DNA of 56,801 bases from an uncultured bacterium. Its GTDB lineage: Bacteria; Bacillota; Clostridia; Lachnospirales; Lachnospiraceae. The DNA is taken from NCBI GenBank assembly GCA_905215775.1, contig CAJMRM010000012.1, forward strand, positions 1 through 56,801, given 5' to 3'. Below the pieces are notes generated by a model that saw nothing but the letters and a program-made list of their open reading frames with translations, was not told the origin of the DNA and did not search any database. Position 1 is the stretch's first letter, and every line of letters starts with the position of its first letter. A program made the position numbers and the translations under genes. Below are positions 40,992-48,997 of this stretch, piece after piece.

Positions 40992-42109
40992 GAGCAATCG
41001 GTATTGTTTTAGCGGGAGGCAACAGCAAGCGGATGCGGGAGCTTTCCAGAAAAAGGGCGATCGCGGCAATGCCCATCGCCGGAAGCTTCCGGAGCGTTGA
41101 CTTTGCTCTTAGCAATATGAGCAACTCTCATATCCAGAGTGTTGCAGTTCTGACCCAGTATAATTCCAGATCCTTAAACGAGCACTTAAGCTCCTCCAAA
41201 TGGTGGGATTTCGGAAGAAAGCAGGGGGGCATGTATGTGTTTACCCCCACCATCACCGCAGAGCACAGCGACTGGTACCGGGGCACCGCAGACGCCCTTT
41301 ACCAGAATCTGGATTTCCTGAAGAGAAGCCATGAGCCCTATGTGGTGCTGGCTTCCGGTGACGGGATCTATAAGCTGGATTACAATAAGGTTCTGGAATA
41401 CCACATCGAAAAGAAGGCCGATATCACAGTGGTCTGCAAGGATATGCCGGCAGATGTGGATGTGACCCGGTTCGGTATGGTAAAGACCAACGCCGACGGC
41501 CGTATCACAGAGTTCGAGGAGAAGCCCATGGTCAACGATTCCACGACCATCTCCTGCGGAATCTATGTGATCCGCCGCCGCCAGCTCATTGAGCTCATCG
41601 AGCGCTGCGCTAATGAGGACCGGTACGACTTCGTTCAGGACATCCTGGTGCGCTATAAGAACCTGAAACGGATCTATGCGTATAAGCTGGAGTCCTACTG
41701 GAGCAACATCGCTTCCGTGGAGGCCTATTATCAGACCAATATGGATTTCTTAAAATCAGAAGTCCGCAACTACTTCTTTAAAGAATATCCAGATATCTAT
41801 TCCAAGATCGATGATCTGCCTCCGGCCAAATACAACCCGGGCGCAGTTGTGAAAAACAGCCTGGTTTCCAGCGGCTGTATCTTAAACGGCTCAGTGGAAA
41901 ACTCCGTTCTGTTTAAGAAGGTATATATTGGAAACAACTGTGTGATCAAAAACTCGATCATCATGAATGACGTTTATATTGGAGATAATACAGTCATTGA
42001 AAACTGCATTGTGGAGAGCCGTGATACGATTCGTGCCAATACCACATACATCGGGCAGCCGGATGACGTAAAGATCGTCATCGAAAAGAACGAAAGATAT
42101 ACATTATAA
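40988..42109 (+). CDS. glgD: GlgD-type regulatory/second subunit of glucose-1-phosphate adenylyltransferase
   Basis: A 373-residue paralogue of GlgC. The nucleotide loop is changed to VLAGGNSKRMRELSRKRAIAA-like sequence and the GlgC substrate loop is partly different, as in other GlgD proteins that raise activity of GlgC rather than catalyse alone. The beta-helix is at about 270-370. The ATGA overlap with glgC means coupled translation. The end of the gene contains AT-rich DNA that may hold a weak promoter for spoVG. Confidence 0.92.
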   Translation: MRAIGIVLAGGNSKRMRELSRKRAIAAMPIAGSFRSVDFALSNMSNSHIQSVAVLTQYNSRSLNEHLSSSKWWDFGRKQGGMYVFTPTITAEHSDWYRGTADALYQNLDFLKRSHEPYVVLASGDGIYKLDYNKVLEYHIEKKADITVVCKDMPADVDVTRFGMVKTNADGRITEFEEKPMVNDSTTISCGIYVIRRRQLIELIERCANEDRYDFVQDILVRYKNLKRIYAYKLESYWSNIASVEAYYQTNMDFLKSEVRNYFFKEYPDIYSKIDDLPPAKYNPGAVVKNSLVSSGCILNGSVENSVLFKKVYIGNNCVIKNSIIMNDVYIGDNTVIENCIVESRDTIRANTTYIGQPDDVKIVIEKNERYTL

Positions 42110-42111
42110 TG

Positions 42112-42138
42112 GTTCATATGGAAGGCTGATATGAGCCG
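42112..42138 (+). promoter_or_regulatory. Hairpin in front of the spoVG ribosome site
   Basis: GGTTCATAT (42112-42120) pairs with ATATGAGCC (42130-42138) with one G-T pair. The spoVG ribosome site GGGGAGG follows directly. It may tune translation or protect the mRNA, and there is no T run. Confidence 0.45.
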
Positions 42139-42149
42139 GGGAGGTTATT

Positions 42150-42434
42150 ATGCAGGTAACAGATGTACGTGTGAGAAAGATTGAAAAAGAAGGCAAAATG
42201 AAAGCGATCGTATCCATTACACTGGACAACGAGTTCGTGATCCATGATATCAAGGTAATCGAAGGGGAAAAGGGGCTTTTCATTGCAATGCCCAGCAGAA
42301 AAGCCGCAGATGGTGAGTATAGGGACATTGCCCATCCCATAAATTCAGAGACCAGGGACATGATCCAGAACGTGATCCTTCATAAGTATGAGATGACGAC
42401 GCTGGAGGCGGCCCAGGAAGAGACAGAGGGCTGA
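42150..42434 (+). CDS. spoVG: SpoVG-family regulator
   Basis: A 94-residue SpoVG protein, the whole family domain: QVTDVRVRKIEKEGKMKAIVSITLDN start and FIAMPSRK near residue 47. In Gram-positives it affects sporulation (asymmetric septation), capsule and virulence, and it binds DNA or RNA. The last 15 residues are acidic. GGGGAGG precedes ATG 42150. It is convergent with two DUF3841 genes and shares their terminator. Confidence 0.95.
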   Translation: MQVTDVRVRKIEKEGKMKAIVSITLDNEFVIHDIKVIEGEKGLFIAMPSRKAADGEYRDIAHPINSETRDMIQNVILHKYEMTTLEAAQEETEG

Positions 42435-42442
42435 TAACTGCA

Positions 42443-42501
42443 TAAAAAGGGAGTGGGTGTGGACCGGAAATTAATCCGGATCCATGATCCACTCTTTTTT
42501 T
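42443..42501. terminator. Bidirectional terminator between spoVG and the DUF3841 pair
   Basis: A long stem: GAGTGG (42451-42456) with CCACTC (42489-42494), extended by A/T arms (AAAAAGG, TTTTTTT) and an upper GGACCGG/CCGGATCC part. The A and T tracts make it work in both directions. It overlaps the 3' end of the minus-strand gene at 42471. Confidence 0.75.
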
Positions 42502-43061
42502 ATGCACCAGAGCCCGGCCTGGACGCCGGAAAGGGGACGGTTTTCCGAGGCGGCCTTACGGATGGCCCCATCGTGGGAAAAAAGCCGGTTCCAGCTTTCT
42601 GTGACCTGACGCTTCAGCTCCGGATAGAAATTTGTGAGGATAAGATCGCTTTCCCGCCGGATCCCGTATTCCAGGAGCGTTCGGCGGAATTCCCGCTCCT
42701 CTGCCTCCGTTTCCCCCATATAGGAGAGGCATAAAACCTTATTCCAGTCGTAAAGGCTGAAAAAGACCGCTTCCTCCAGGGGGACGCGGAGCACCAGGAC
42801 CTGGCCCCCGGCGGACAGGTCCACATTTTCCGGGCTGCCAAAGGCCCAGTAGGGGTATTCCGCCCCCGGTGGCTTTGGAATGCGGGCGGCTGCGGCCTTT
42901 ACGAACCAGTCGTAGGCCGAAAGAAATACCGGAGCGCTTTCCTCATATTTTTTCTGTACATATTCCCGCCGGGAAAAGCAGATCCCGTCCCGGTTTAAGA
43001 CGTCCAGGACGATCTGGACCTGGGGGGAATACAGGGTTACCGAAGCACGTTTGTGATCCAT
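42471..43061 (-). CDS. DUF3841 protein, second of a tandem pair
   Basis: A 196-residue protein of unknown function. It begins MDHKRASVTLYSPQ and then has the DUF3841 pattern found also in the gene upstream: a helical start with REYVQKKYEE, an AYDWFVKAA helix, a strand-rich middle with VLVLRVPLEEA, a DWNKVLCLSYMG segment, and a YPELKRQVTESWNRLF block ending in IKKEWIMDP. The start at 43061 overlaps the end of the first gene by 25 bases. There is no signal peptide. Duplication followed by divergence is evident, since motif order matches throughout. The family is found in Firmicutes and phages; no activity is known. Confidence 0.8.
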   Translation of the reverse strand: MDHKRASVTLYSPQVQIVLDVLNRDGICFSRREYVQKKYEESAPVFLSAYDWFVKAAAARIPKPPGAEYPYWAFGSPENVDLSAGGQVLVLRVPLEEAVFFSLYDWNKVLCLSYMGETEAEEREFRRTLLEYGIRRESDLILTNFYPELKRQVTESWNRLFSHDGAIRKAASENRPLSGVQAGLWCIKKEWIMDPD

Positions 43062-43612
43062 TCTTTTTTTATCTCCCATATATTTCCATAGCAGTCCGGG
43101 TTTCCCATATCCACCCGGGCGTCGAAGAGCCGGTCCCAGCTTTTTATGATCTCCCGTTTGATCTCCGGATAAAACTGGGACATATACGCCTTGCTGTCGC
43201 TGACCCGGTATTCCTCCAGAAGCTTTCTGTGACGTGCGGCGTCCTCCTGGCTGGCCGGAATATAGGAGTAGTCCAGGATCGCTCCCCATTTCATGATGTT
43301 CACCGGCACGATCTGGGACGGGTCCAGGGCCAGCTCCAGGATCACGGTCCCGGGGCTTTTCAGCATGGTGGCTTCAGATTTTAAGGACACCCATACGGGA
43401 TAATCGGCGTCCGCAGGCCGGTCTGCCGCCGCAGGCGTGTGCTTCACCAGCCAGTCATAGGCCTCCAGCACCAGGGGAGCGTGTTCCCCGAGATCCTTTT
43501 CTATGAATTCCCGCCTGGCCGCATAGCGGCCTTTGGCCTCCAGCTCCCGGAGTACGTTTTCATGCTGTTTCGTCCAGACGCGGACCGCCTTTCCGTTCAT
43601 TGTATTTTCCAT
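43037..43612 (-). CDS. DUF3841 protein, first of a tandem pair
   Basis: A 191-residue paralogue of the next gene on this strand. It shares the opening VWTKQHENVLRELEAKGRY helix, AYDWLVKHTP, a DPSQIVPVNIMKWGAILDY middle, FYPEIKREIIKSWDRLFD and the end IWEIKKEWITN. The start on the minus strand has GCAGGTGGTCCC; a longer frame would add 21 residues. The protein is soluble, with Trp and acidic residues concentrated in the conserved C-terminal block. Conserved Trp/Glu/Lys residues suggest a ligand pocket, but function is unknown. Confidence 0.8.
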   Translation of the reverse strand: MENTMNGKAVRVWTKQHENVLRELEAKGRYAARREFIEKDLGEHAPLVLEAYDWLVKHTPAAADRPADADYPVWVSLKSEATMLKSPGTVILELALDPSQIVPVNIMKWGAILDYSYIPASQEDAARHRKLLEEYRVSDSKAYMSQFYPEIKREIIKSWDRLFDARVDMGNPDCYGNIWEIKKEWITNVLR

Positions 43613-43752
43613 GGGACCACCTGCCCTTTCTTTGATTCTGGCTGTATTGTAAGCCAGGCCGGCGGCGGAAGTCAAGAGAAGCGCAGAAGGAAGCGCGGCT
43701 TCTTATATAGAAAAAATAAATGGATTCGTAAAAGTACATAGAAAACCCCAAT

Positions 43753-43782
43753 TTGCAATGATACACACGGGTACGTTATAAT
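43753..43782 (+). promoter_or_regulatory. Promoter of the DUF3798 ABC transporter operon
   Basis: TTGCAA at 43753-43758, an 18-base spacer and TATAAT at 43777-43782, about 70 bases before the first gene. Confidence 0.65.
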
Positions 43783-43852
43783 GTTCAAGAGTGTGCGGTA
43801 CGGGGAAACCGCAGGCGCGTGGATTGAAAATGTACGGGGGATAAAAGGGATT

Positions 43853-45394
43853 ATGCTGGAAGTAAAGCATCTGTCGAAGAAGTTTGACGGAAACTACGTC
43901 TTAAAGGATGTGAGCCTTTCCATCGGAGACGGGGAGGTCTATGGCCTTATTGGCGCCAATGGATCTGGAAAAAGCACCTTTATGAACATACTGAATGGAA
44001 ATGAAGTCATCGTAAAGAGCGGAGGCTATGAGGGCCAGATCCTGGTGGACGGAAAGGCGGTATCCATTGGCAGCCATTCCGAATCCGTGGGCTACGGCAT
44101 CGCCATGGTCCATCAGGAGCTGGCGCTGTTTGCGGGAATGACTGTGACCGAAAATATCAAGATCAACCGGGAAAACATCCGTGGACGGCAGGCGGTGGTC
44201 CCGGAGCTTTCCCTGATCGACGGGAAACAGAACCGGGAGGACGCCAGGAAAACCTTAGAACGGATCGGCTCGGATCTGGATCCGGACCAGAAGATCGACG
44301 GCCTTTCTTTGAACCAGAAGCAGTTTGTGGAGCTGGCCAGGGAGCTGGATAATAAAAAGGTGCGGTTTCTGATGCTGGACGAGCCCACCAGCTCTTTAAA
44401 CATCACAGAGACCCAGGGACTCCTGCGGTGTATCCGTGATATCGCAGATTCGGGAATTTCCGTCCTGTTTATTTCCCACCGTCTGGAGGAGATCACAGAG
44501 GTATGCGACCGGGTCTCCGTTCTACGGGACGGAGAGCTGATCTCTACATATAATAGGGAAGCGTTCGATGTACACCGGTTTGCCGACGACATGGTGGGCC
44601 GGGAGATCGTCAAGGCCAGACGCCAGAAAAAGGACGGCGTACAGAAAACTGTCTTTAGCTATGAAAACATCGGCGGAACGGAAAACCGCCTGGATGTGCG
44701 GGAGGGAGAGATCCTTGGGATCACCGGCCTGGCAGGCCAGGGCCAGGACCGTCTCATGGACGGGCTGTTCGGGCTGAAAAGCGGTGACTGCCGCGTATCG
44801 TTTAAGGGAGCTCCCATTTCCCTGGGCGATAACCGGGAGCTGATCCGCCAGGGAATCTACTATCTGTCCGAAGACCGGTCCCATACCAGCCTGTGCCTGG
44901 ACAGCCCTATCTGGAAAAATATGATCTTCGGGACCGAGCTGCGTCATCGGGAATTTTTAAGGCTGCCGGCGTGTCCTGCCCTGTCTCTTCTTGATAAGAA
45001 GAAGGTGGAGAGCCATGTACAGTCCATGATCGAGACGCTGAACATCGTATGCCGCTCGGCGGATCAGAAGGCCCGGGAGCTTTCCGGAGGAAACCAGCAG
45101 AAGGTCTGTGTGGGCCGCGCCCTGACCTTTCAGCCGGAGATGCTGTTTGTGGGAGAGCCCACCCGGGGGATCGACGTATATTCTAAGGAGCTGATCCTCC
45201 AGTGGCTCATTAAGATGAACCAGGAATTTAAGACCACAGTGGTGGTGGCCTCCGGCGAGCTGGAGGAGATGATCCGGATCTGCGACCGGATCGCAGTCAT
45301 GTATCAGGGACAGGTGTATAAGGTGTTTGAAGGAGATATACGGCTGGAGGAGCTGACTCTGGCCCTTTATGGGAGGGATATGGATGAAAAGTAA
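43853..45394 (+). CDS. Sugar-type ABC ATPase with two nucleotide-binding domains
   Basis: A 513-residue RbsA/MglA-like energiser. The first domain has Walker A GANGSGKST and Walker B FLMLDEPTS, but its signature reads LSLNQKQ. The second has the usual degenerate P-loop (GLAGQGQD) and a good signature LSGGNQQKV, but Walker B is FVGEPTRGID with Gly434 where the Mg-binding Asp is normal. Both sites are thus atypical. ATG 43853 has AAAGGGATT; the frame before it has no ribosome site. The permease gene overlaps the stop. The four-gene order ATPase, permease, permease, binding protein is fixed by these overlaps. Confidence 0.9.
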   Translation: MLEVKHLSKKFDGNYVLKDVSLSIGDGEVYGLIGANGSGKSTFMNILNGNEVIVKSGGYEGQILVDGKAVSIGSHSESVGYGIAMVHQELALFAGMTVTENIKINRENIRGRQAVVPELSLIDGKQNREDARKTLERIGSDLDPDQKIDGLSLNQKQFVELARELDNKKVRFLMLDEPTSSLNITETQGLLRCIRDIADSGISVLFISHRLEEITEVCDRVSVLRDGELISTYNREAFDVHRFADDMVGREIVKARRQKKDGVQKTVFSYENIGGTENRLDVREGEILGITGLAGQGQDRLMDGLFGLKSGDCRVSFKGAPISLGDNRELIRQGIYYLSEDRSHTSLCLDSPIWKNMIFGTELRHREFLRLPACPALSLLDKKKVESHVQSMIETLNIVCRSADQKARELSGGNQQKVCVGRALTFQPEMLFVGEPTRGIDVYSKELILQWLIKMNQEFKTTVVVASGELEEMIRICDRIAVMYQGQVYKVFEGDIRLEELTLALYGRDMDEK

Positions 45395-46427
45395 ATATAT
45401 AAACCCTCCGCAGCTGATCATGTTCATATTTATGGGGGTCCTGGCTGCGGCAGCCGTGGCCATCGACATGAACATGATCGGTGTGATCAACGACGCCCTG
45501 GTGAAATGGGCCATGAACGGCGTCATCGTCCTCTCTCTGATCCCCATGATCAATGTGGGGGCAGGACGGAATTTCGGAATGACCATCGGCCTTTCGGCAG
45601 GCCTTGTGGGAATGATCTTTGCACTGAACGCCAGAATGACCTCCTGGACGGGATTTTTCGTGTCCATGGCCGTGGGGGCGGCGGTGGCTTTTGTTTTCGG
45701 ATATCTGTATTCCCTGATCCTGAACCATTTAAAGCTCAATGAGGAAATCGTGGGAACCTTTGCGGGATATGCGTTTATCCCCATCATGAACCTGTTTTAT
45801 ACCTTTGTGCCGGTGACCAACCGCCAAATGCTTTATCCCATTGGCGGCCAGGGACTGCGGCCCAAGGTAAACCTGGAAAATTATTTCGGCCAGATCCTGG
45901 ACCGGCTGTGGCAGATCCGGATCGGCGAGCTGGTGATCCCTCTGGGACTCCTGCTGTTCTTTTTCGGCATCGGAGCTCTTTTGTGGCTGTTTTCCAAGAC
46001 CAGGACGGGAATGATCTTCGCGGCCATCGCGGAGAATGAGCGGTTTGTGAAGCTCTCCGGCATCCACGTAGACCATTACCGGACCATTGCCATTATCATG
46101 TCCACGGTGATCGCGGCCATAGGCGTCGTGGTCTATTCCCAGAGCTATGGGATCCTGCATCTGTATGACGGGCCGTTTATGATGAGCTTCCCGGCGGTTT
46201 CCGCCATCGTCATCGGCGGAGCCAGTCCCAGAAAGGCCACGGTGGCCAACGCTCTGATCGGTACATTTTTATATCAGACCACGTATCTTCTGTCCATCCC
46301 GGTGGCCAACGCCCTGCTGATCCCGGAAATGGCAGAGATCATCCGTACCATCATCACCAGCGGCATTATCCTATATGCCTTTATTTTTGAGAGAAAGGAT
46401 ACGAGACATGAAGCACGTGAAAAATAA
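45384..46427 (+). CDS. ABC transporter permease 1 (BPD_transp_2)
   Basis: A 347-residue membrane protein with about ten hydrophobic helices of the RbsC/livH type (BPD_transp_2), typical for sugar and nucleoside importers. GGGAGGGATATGG precedes ATG 45384, which lies inside the end of the ATPase gene. The cytoplasmic loop HVDHYRTIAIIMS is in the place where the EAA-like coupling helix is expected. It pairs with the next gene. Confidence 0.9.
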   Translation: MKSKYINPPQLIMFIFMGVLAAAAVAIDMNMIGVINDALVKWAMNGVIVLSLIPMINVGAGRNFGMTIGLSAGLVGMIFALNARMTSWTGFFVSMAVGAAVAFVFGYLYSLILNHLKLNEEIVGTFAGYAFIPIMNLFYTFVPVTNRQMLYPIGGQGLRPKVNLENYFGQILDRLWQIRIGELVIPLGLLLFFFGIGALLWLFSKTRTGMIFAAIAENERFVKLSGIHVDHYRTIAIIMSTVIAAIGVVVYSQSYGILHLYDGPFMMSFPAVSAIVIGGASPRKATVANALIGTFLYQTTYLLSIPVANALLIPEMAEIIRTIITSGIILYAFIFERKDTRHEAREK

Positions 46428-47454
46428 TCTGGTTCCGCTGGCCATGCTGGTACTGGCGGTGATATCGTTTTATCTTTCCGGCGTCAGCCTTCCGTATCTG
46501 GCCTCGGAAGTATATACCCGTTTTATCCGGAACATCTTATTCACGCTGGCGCTGATCCTGCCGGTGACCTGCGGCATGGGTATCAACTTTGCCATTGTGG
46601 TGGGAGCCATTTCCGCCCAGGCGGCCATGGTGATCTCTGTGGATCTGATGCTGGACGGGATCCCGGCCCTTCTGTTTGTGGCCGGACTCAGCGTTGTTTT
46701 ATCCGTGATCTTCGGCGGCATGGTGGCGGCCCTGTTAAACCGGGCCAGGGGAAAGGAAATGATCGTGTCCATCATGATCGGCCAGCTGAGCTCTGTGATC
46801 TACCAGTTTGTGTTCATGGTAGCCTACGGAATGTTTTTTACACCGAAGAACCAGGCCATCCTGCTGGACCGGGGAACCGGAGTCCGCAGCATGGTCGATG
46901 CAAAAAATATCAGCGGCGTTTTCAAGAGCCTTTTACCCTTTACCTTTGACGGAAAGGTGTATTCCATGTTTCCGCTGCTTCTGATCCTGGCCTTCAGCCT
47001 GCTTCTGTATTATCTTCAGAAAACAAGGCTCGGTACTCTGGCCCGGGCTGTGGGAGCAGATGCGGCTACGGCCGGAAAGCTGGGGATCGAGAGCAGCCGG
47101 ATCCGGAGCCTGTGCATCATCATTTCCACCGTATTTGCGGCCATGAGCCAGATCCTTTTTGTGGCAGATTTCGGCACCATTAATGTGTACACCGGCCATC
47201 TGGGCCTGGACACCTTTGCCGCAGCGGCCATCCTGGTGGGCGGCGCGTCCATTAAAAAGGCCAGGATGCGCAACTGCTTTGTGGGCGTGATCCTGTTCCA
47301 TGCCCTGTTCGTGACCTCGCCTATGGCGGGCCAGAACCTGTTCAACAATCCGGCGGTGGGCGAATATTTCCGCTCCTTTATCGCCTACGGAGTCATCGTC
47401 ATTGCCATCATCATGAATTTAAGGACAGAAAAGGCAAAGGCGACGGCCGGCTGA
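46408..47454 (+). CDS. ABC transporter permease 2 (BPD_transp_2)
   Basis: A 348-residue second permease with the same helix plan as the first and a GITFAI/GMGINFAIVVGA early helix. ATG 46408 overlaps the end of the first permease by 20 bases, with GAAAGGAT upstream. Heterodimeric permeases are usual for nucleoside/lipoprotein-type importers such as the Bmp family, which also lack a fixed sugar ligand. This supports a non-ribose substrate. Confidence 0.9.
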   Translation: MKHVKNNLVPLAMLVLAVISFYLSGVSLPYLASEVYTRFIRNILFTLALILPVTCGMGINFAIVVGAISAQAAMVISVDLMLDGIPALLFVAGLSVVLSVIFGGMVAALLNRARGKEMIVSIMIGQLSSVIYQFVFMVAYGMFFTPKNQAILLDRGTGVRSMVDAKNISGVFKSLLPFTFDGKVYSMFPLLLILAFSLLLYYLQKTRLGTLARAVGADAATAGKLGIESSRIRSLCIIISTVFAAMSQILFVADFGTINVYTGHLGLDTFAAAAILVGGASIKKARMRNCFVGVILFHALFVTSPMAGQNLFNNPAVGEYFRSFIAYGVIVIAIIMNLRTEKAKATAG

Positions 47455-47473
47455 CCGTAGCTTACCTGTGGTT

Positions 47474-47494
47474 TTTCGGGCGTATGCCCTGAAA
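47474..47494 (+). promoter_or_regulatory. Intercistronic hairpin before the binding-protein gene
   Basis: TTTCGGGC (47474-47481) pairs with GCCCTGAAA (47486-47494) with one bulged T and a GTAT loop. It lies between permease and receptor genes. It may protect the receptor mRNA or set the ratio, and no T run follows. Confidence 0.45.
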
Positions 47495-47523
47495 GCAAAT
47501 ATATAATTTCAATGGAGGAACGT

Positions 47524-48747
47524 ATGAGAAAGAAGTTTTTAAGCACCATGCTGGCAGCAGCAGTGGCAGCGACTGCCCTGTCCGGCTGCGGCGCAAAGGA
47601 AACAGCAGCTACGACGGCTGCTGAGACCACAGCTGCAAAGGCTGATGAGGAGACAAATAGCGCTGAGACCACTGCGGCAGAAACCACAGCAGCAGAAACA
47701 GAGGCTGCTGAGGAGGCCTATAAGATCGGTATCGTGACTCCCACCGTGACTGTCAGCGAGGACGAGTTCCGCGGAGCCCAGGAGATGGTCCAGAAGTATC
47801 CGGATCTGGTGGTCCACAAGACTCTTCCGGAGAACTTTGCAACAGACAAAGAGGGCTGCATTTCCGTAGTGACCAGCCTGGCAGACGATCCGGAGATGAA
47901 GTACATCATCTTTGATAACGGCATGGAGGGCATCGTTCCCGCATTCCAGACCATCCGTGAGAAGCGCCCGGATATCGTGACCATGGTAACATGCAACGAC
48001 GATCCTGCTCTGCTGAACGAATATGTGGACATCGCCATCAACACCGACTGGAACCGCCGTGGCGAGACCATCGCTACAAAGGCCCACGACATGGGCGCAA
48101 AGACGCTGATCCACTATTCCTTCCCGACCCATATGGCTTCCGAGAGCAAGGTGGTAAGACGCGACCGCATGAAGGAAACCTGCGAGAAGTTAGGCATGGA
48201 ATTCGTTGAGATCACAACTCCGGATCCCCAGACCGGAAACGGAACAGCTCCCATGCTCCAGTTCTTAAGAGAGGATATTCCGAGACAGATCGAGAAATAT
48301 GGCCCGGATACCAACATTTTCGGAACCAACTGCCCCATGTACGACGTGATCCTGGACGAGGCTTTCAAGCTGAAATTTATCGTTGCCGAGCAGTGCTGTC
48401 CCACACCGACCCAGGCGTATCCAACCGTTTTAAACCTGGAGATCACAGAGGATGACCTTGGAAACTACGATAAGATCAACCAGATGATCACAGAGAAGTC
48501 CAAAGAGGCTGGAATGACAGGCAGACTGTCCGGCTGGGCAATGCCGTCTTCCGTTTATGTTCCGAAGTTAAAGGTTGAGCTGGCTAAGTACATGCACGAC
48601 AACGACTTAAAGCCGGAGGATGTACTGAGCAAGGAATTCCTGGACAACTTCACCGCCGAGCACATGCCGGTAAAGGCTGACTTCCAGATCGCCGGTGAAG
48701 GCCTGGATCACTACTACATGCTGATCCTGGATGATATTTTCTATTAA
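47524..48747 (+). CDS. DUF3798 substrate-binding lipoprotein
   Basis: A 407-residue DUF3798 protein. Signal with lipobox LSGC (Cys22), a Thr/Ala/Glu-rich linker (about 24-66, made of repeated TTAAE-like units), then a two-lobe periplasmic-binding-like domain: YKIGIVTPTVTVSEDEF (first strand), IIFDNGMEGIVPAF, MVTCNDDPALLNEYVDIAINTDW and GTNCPMYDV. The family is found with RbsA-like ATPases in Clostridia. The ligand is unknown. GGAGG at 47514-47518 fixes ATG 47524. It closes the operon, before a long hairpin terminator. Confidence 0.9.
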   Translation: MRKKFLSTMLAAAVAATALSGCGAKETAATTAAETTAAKADEETNSAETTAAETTAAETEAAEEAYKIGIVTPTVTVSEDEFRGAQEMVQKYPDLVVHKTLPENFATDKEGCISVVTSLADDPEMKYIIFDNGMEGIVPAFQTIREKRPDIVTMVTCNDDPALLNEYVDIAINTDWNRRGETIATKAHDMGAKTLIHYSFPTHMASESKVVRRDRMKETCEKLGMEFVEITTPDPQTGNGTAPMLQFLREDIPRQIEKYGPDTNIFGTNCPMYDVILDEAFKLKFIVAEQCCPTPTQAYPTVLNLEITEDDLGNYDKINQMITEKSKEAGMTGRLSGWAMPSSVYVPKLKVELAKYMHDNDLKPEDVLSKEFLDNFTAEHMPVKADFQIAGEGLDHYYMLILDDIFY

Positions 48748-48825
48748 TACATGATGATCCGGCCTGCGGCGTCAGACCGCCGGAGGCTGGAACGGACTCT
48801 GGTATCGGAGTCAGATGGACCATTG

Positions 48826-48881
48826 GGGGCTGACGTGAAGGGAAAGCTGCTCCGCTTTTCCTTTGCAGCAGCCCCTTTTTG
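48826..48881 (+). terminator. Terminator of the DUF3798 transporter operon
   Basis: GGGGCTG (48826-48832) pairs with CAGCCCC (48869-48875), with an inner AAGGGAAAGC/GCTTTTCCTT stem, then TTTTT. Confidence 0.75.
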
Positions 48882-48895
48882 CGGCCGTCCTCCTT

Positions 48896-48924
48896 TTGAC
48901 TTTGGGACGAAGATAGGGTAGAAT
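48896..48924 (+). promoter_or_regulatory. Promoter of the CocE-family hydrolase gene
   Basis: TTGACT at 48896-48901, a 17-base spacer and TAGAAT at 48919-48924. Confidence 0.75.
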
Positions 48925-48997
48925 GGAACCGTGAAGAATGACAGTGCCCGGCGGCCTGGAGGAAAAGACGGAGCGGCGGGCGGAAAGGGGTATGGAC

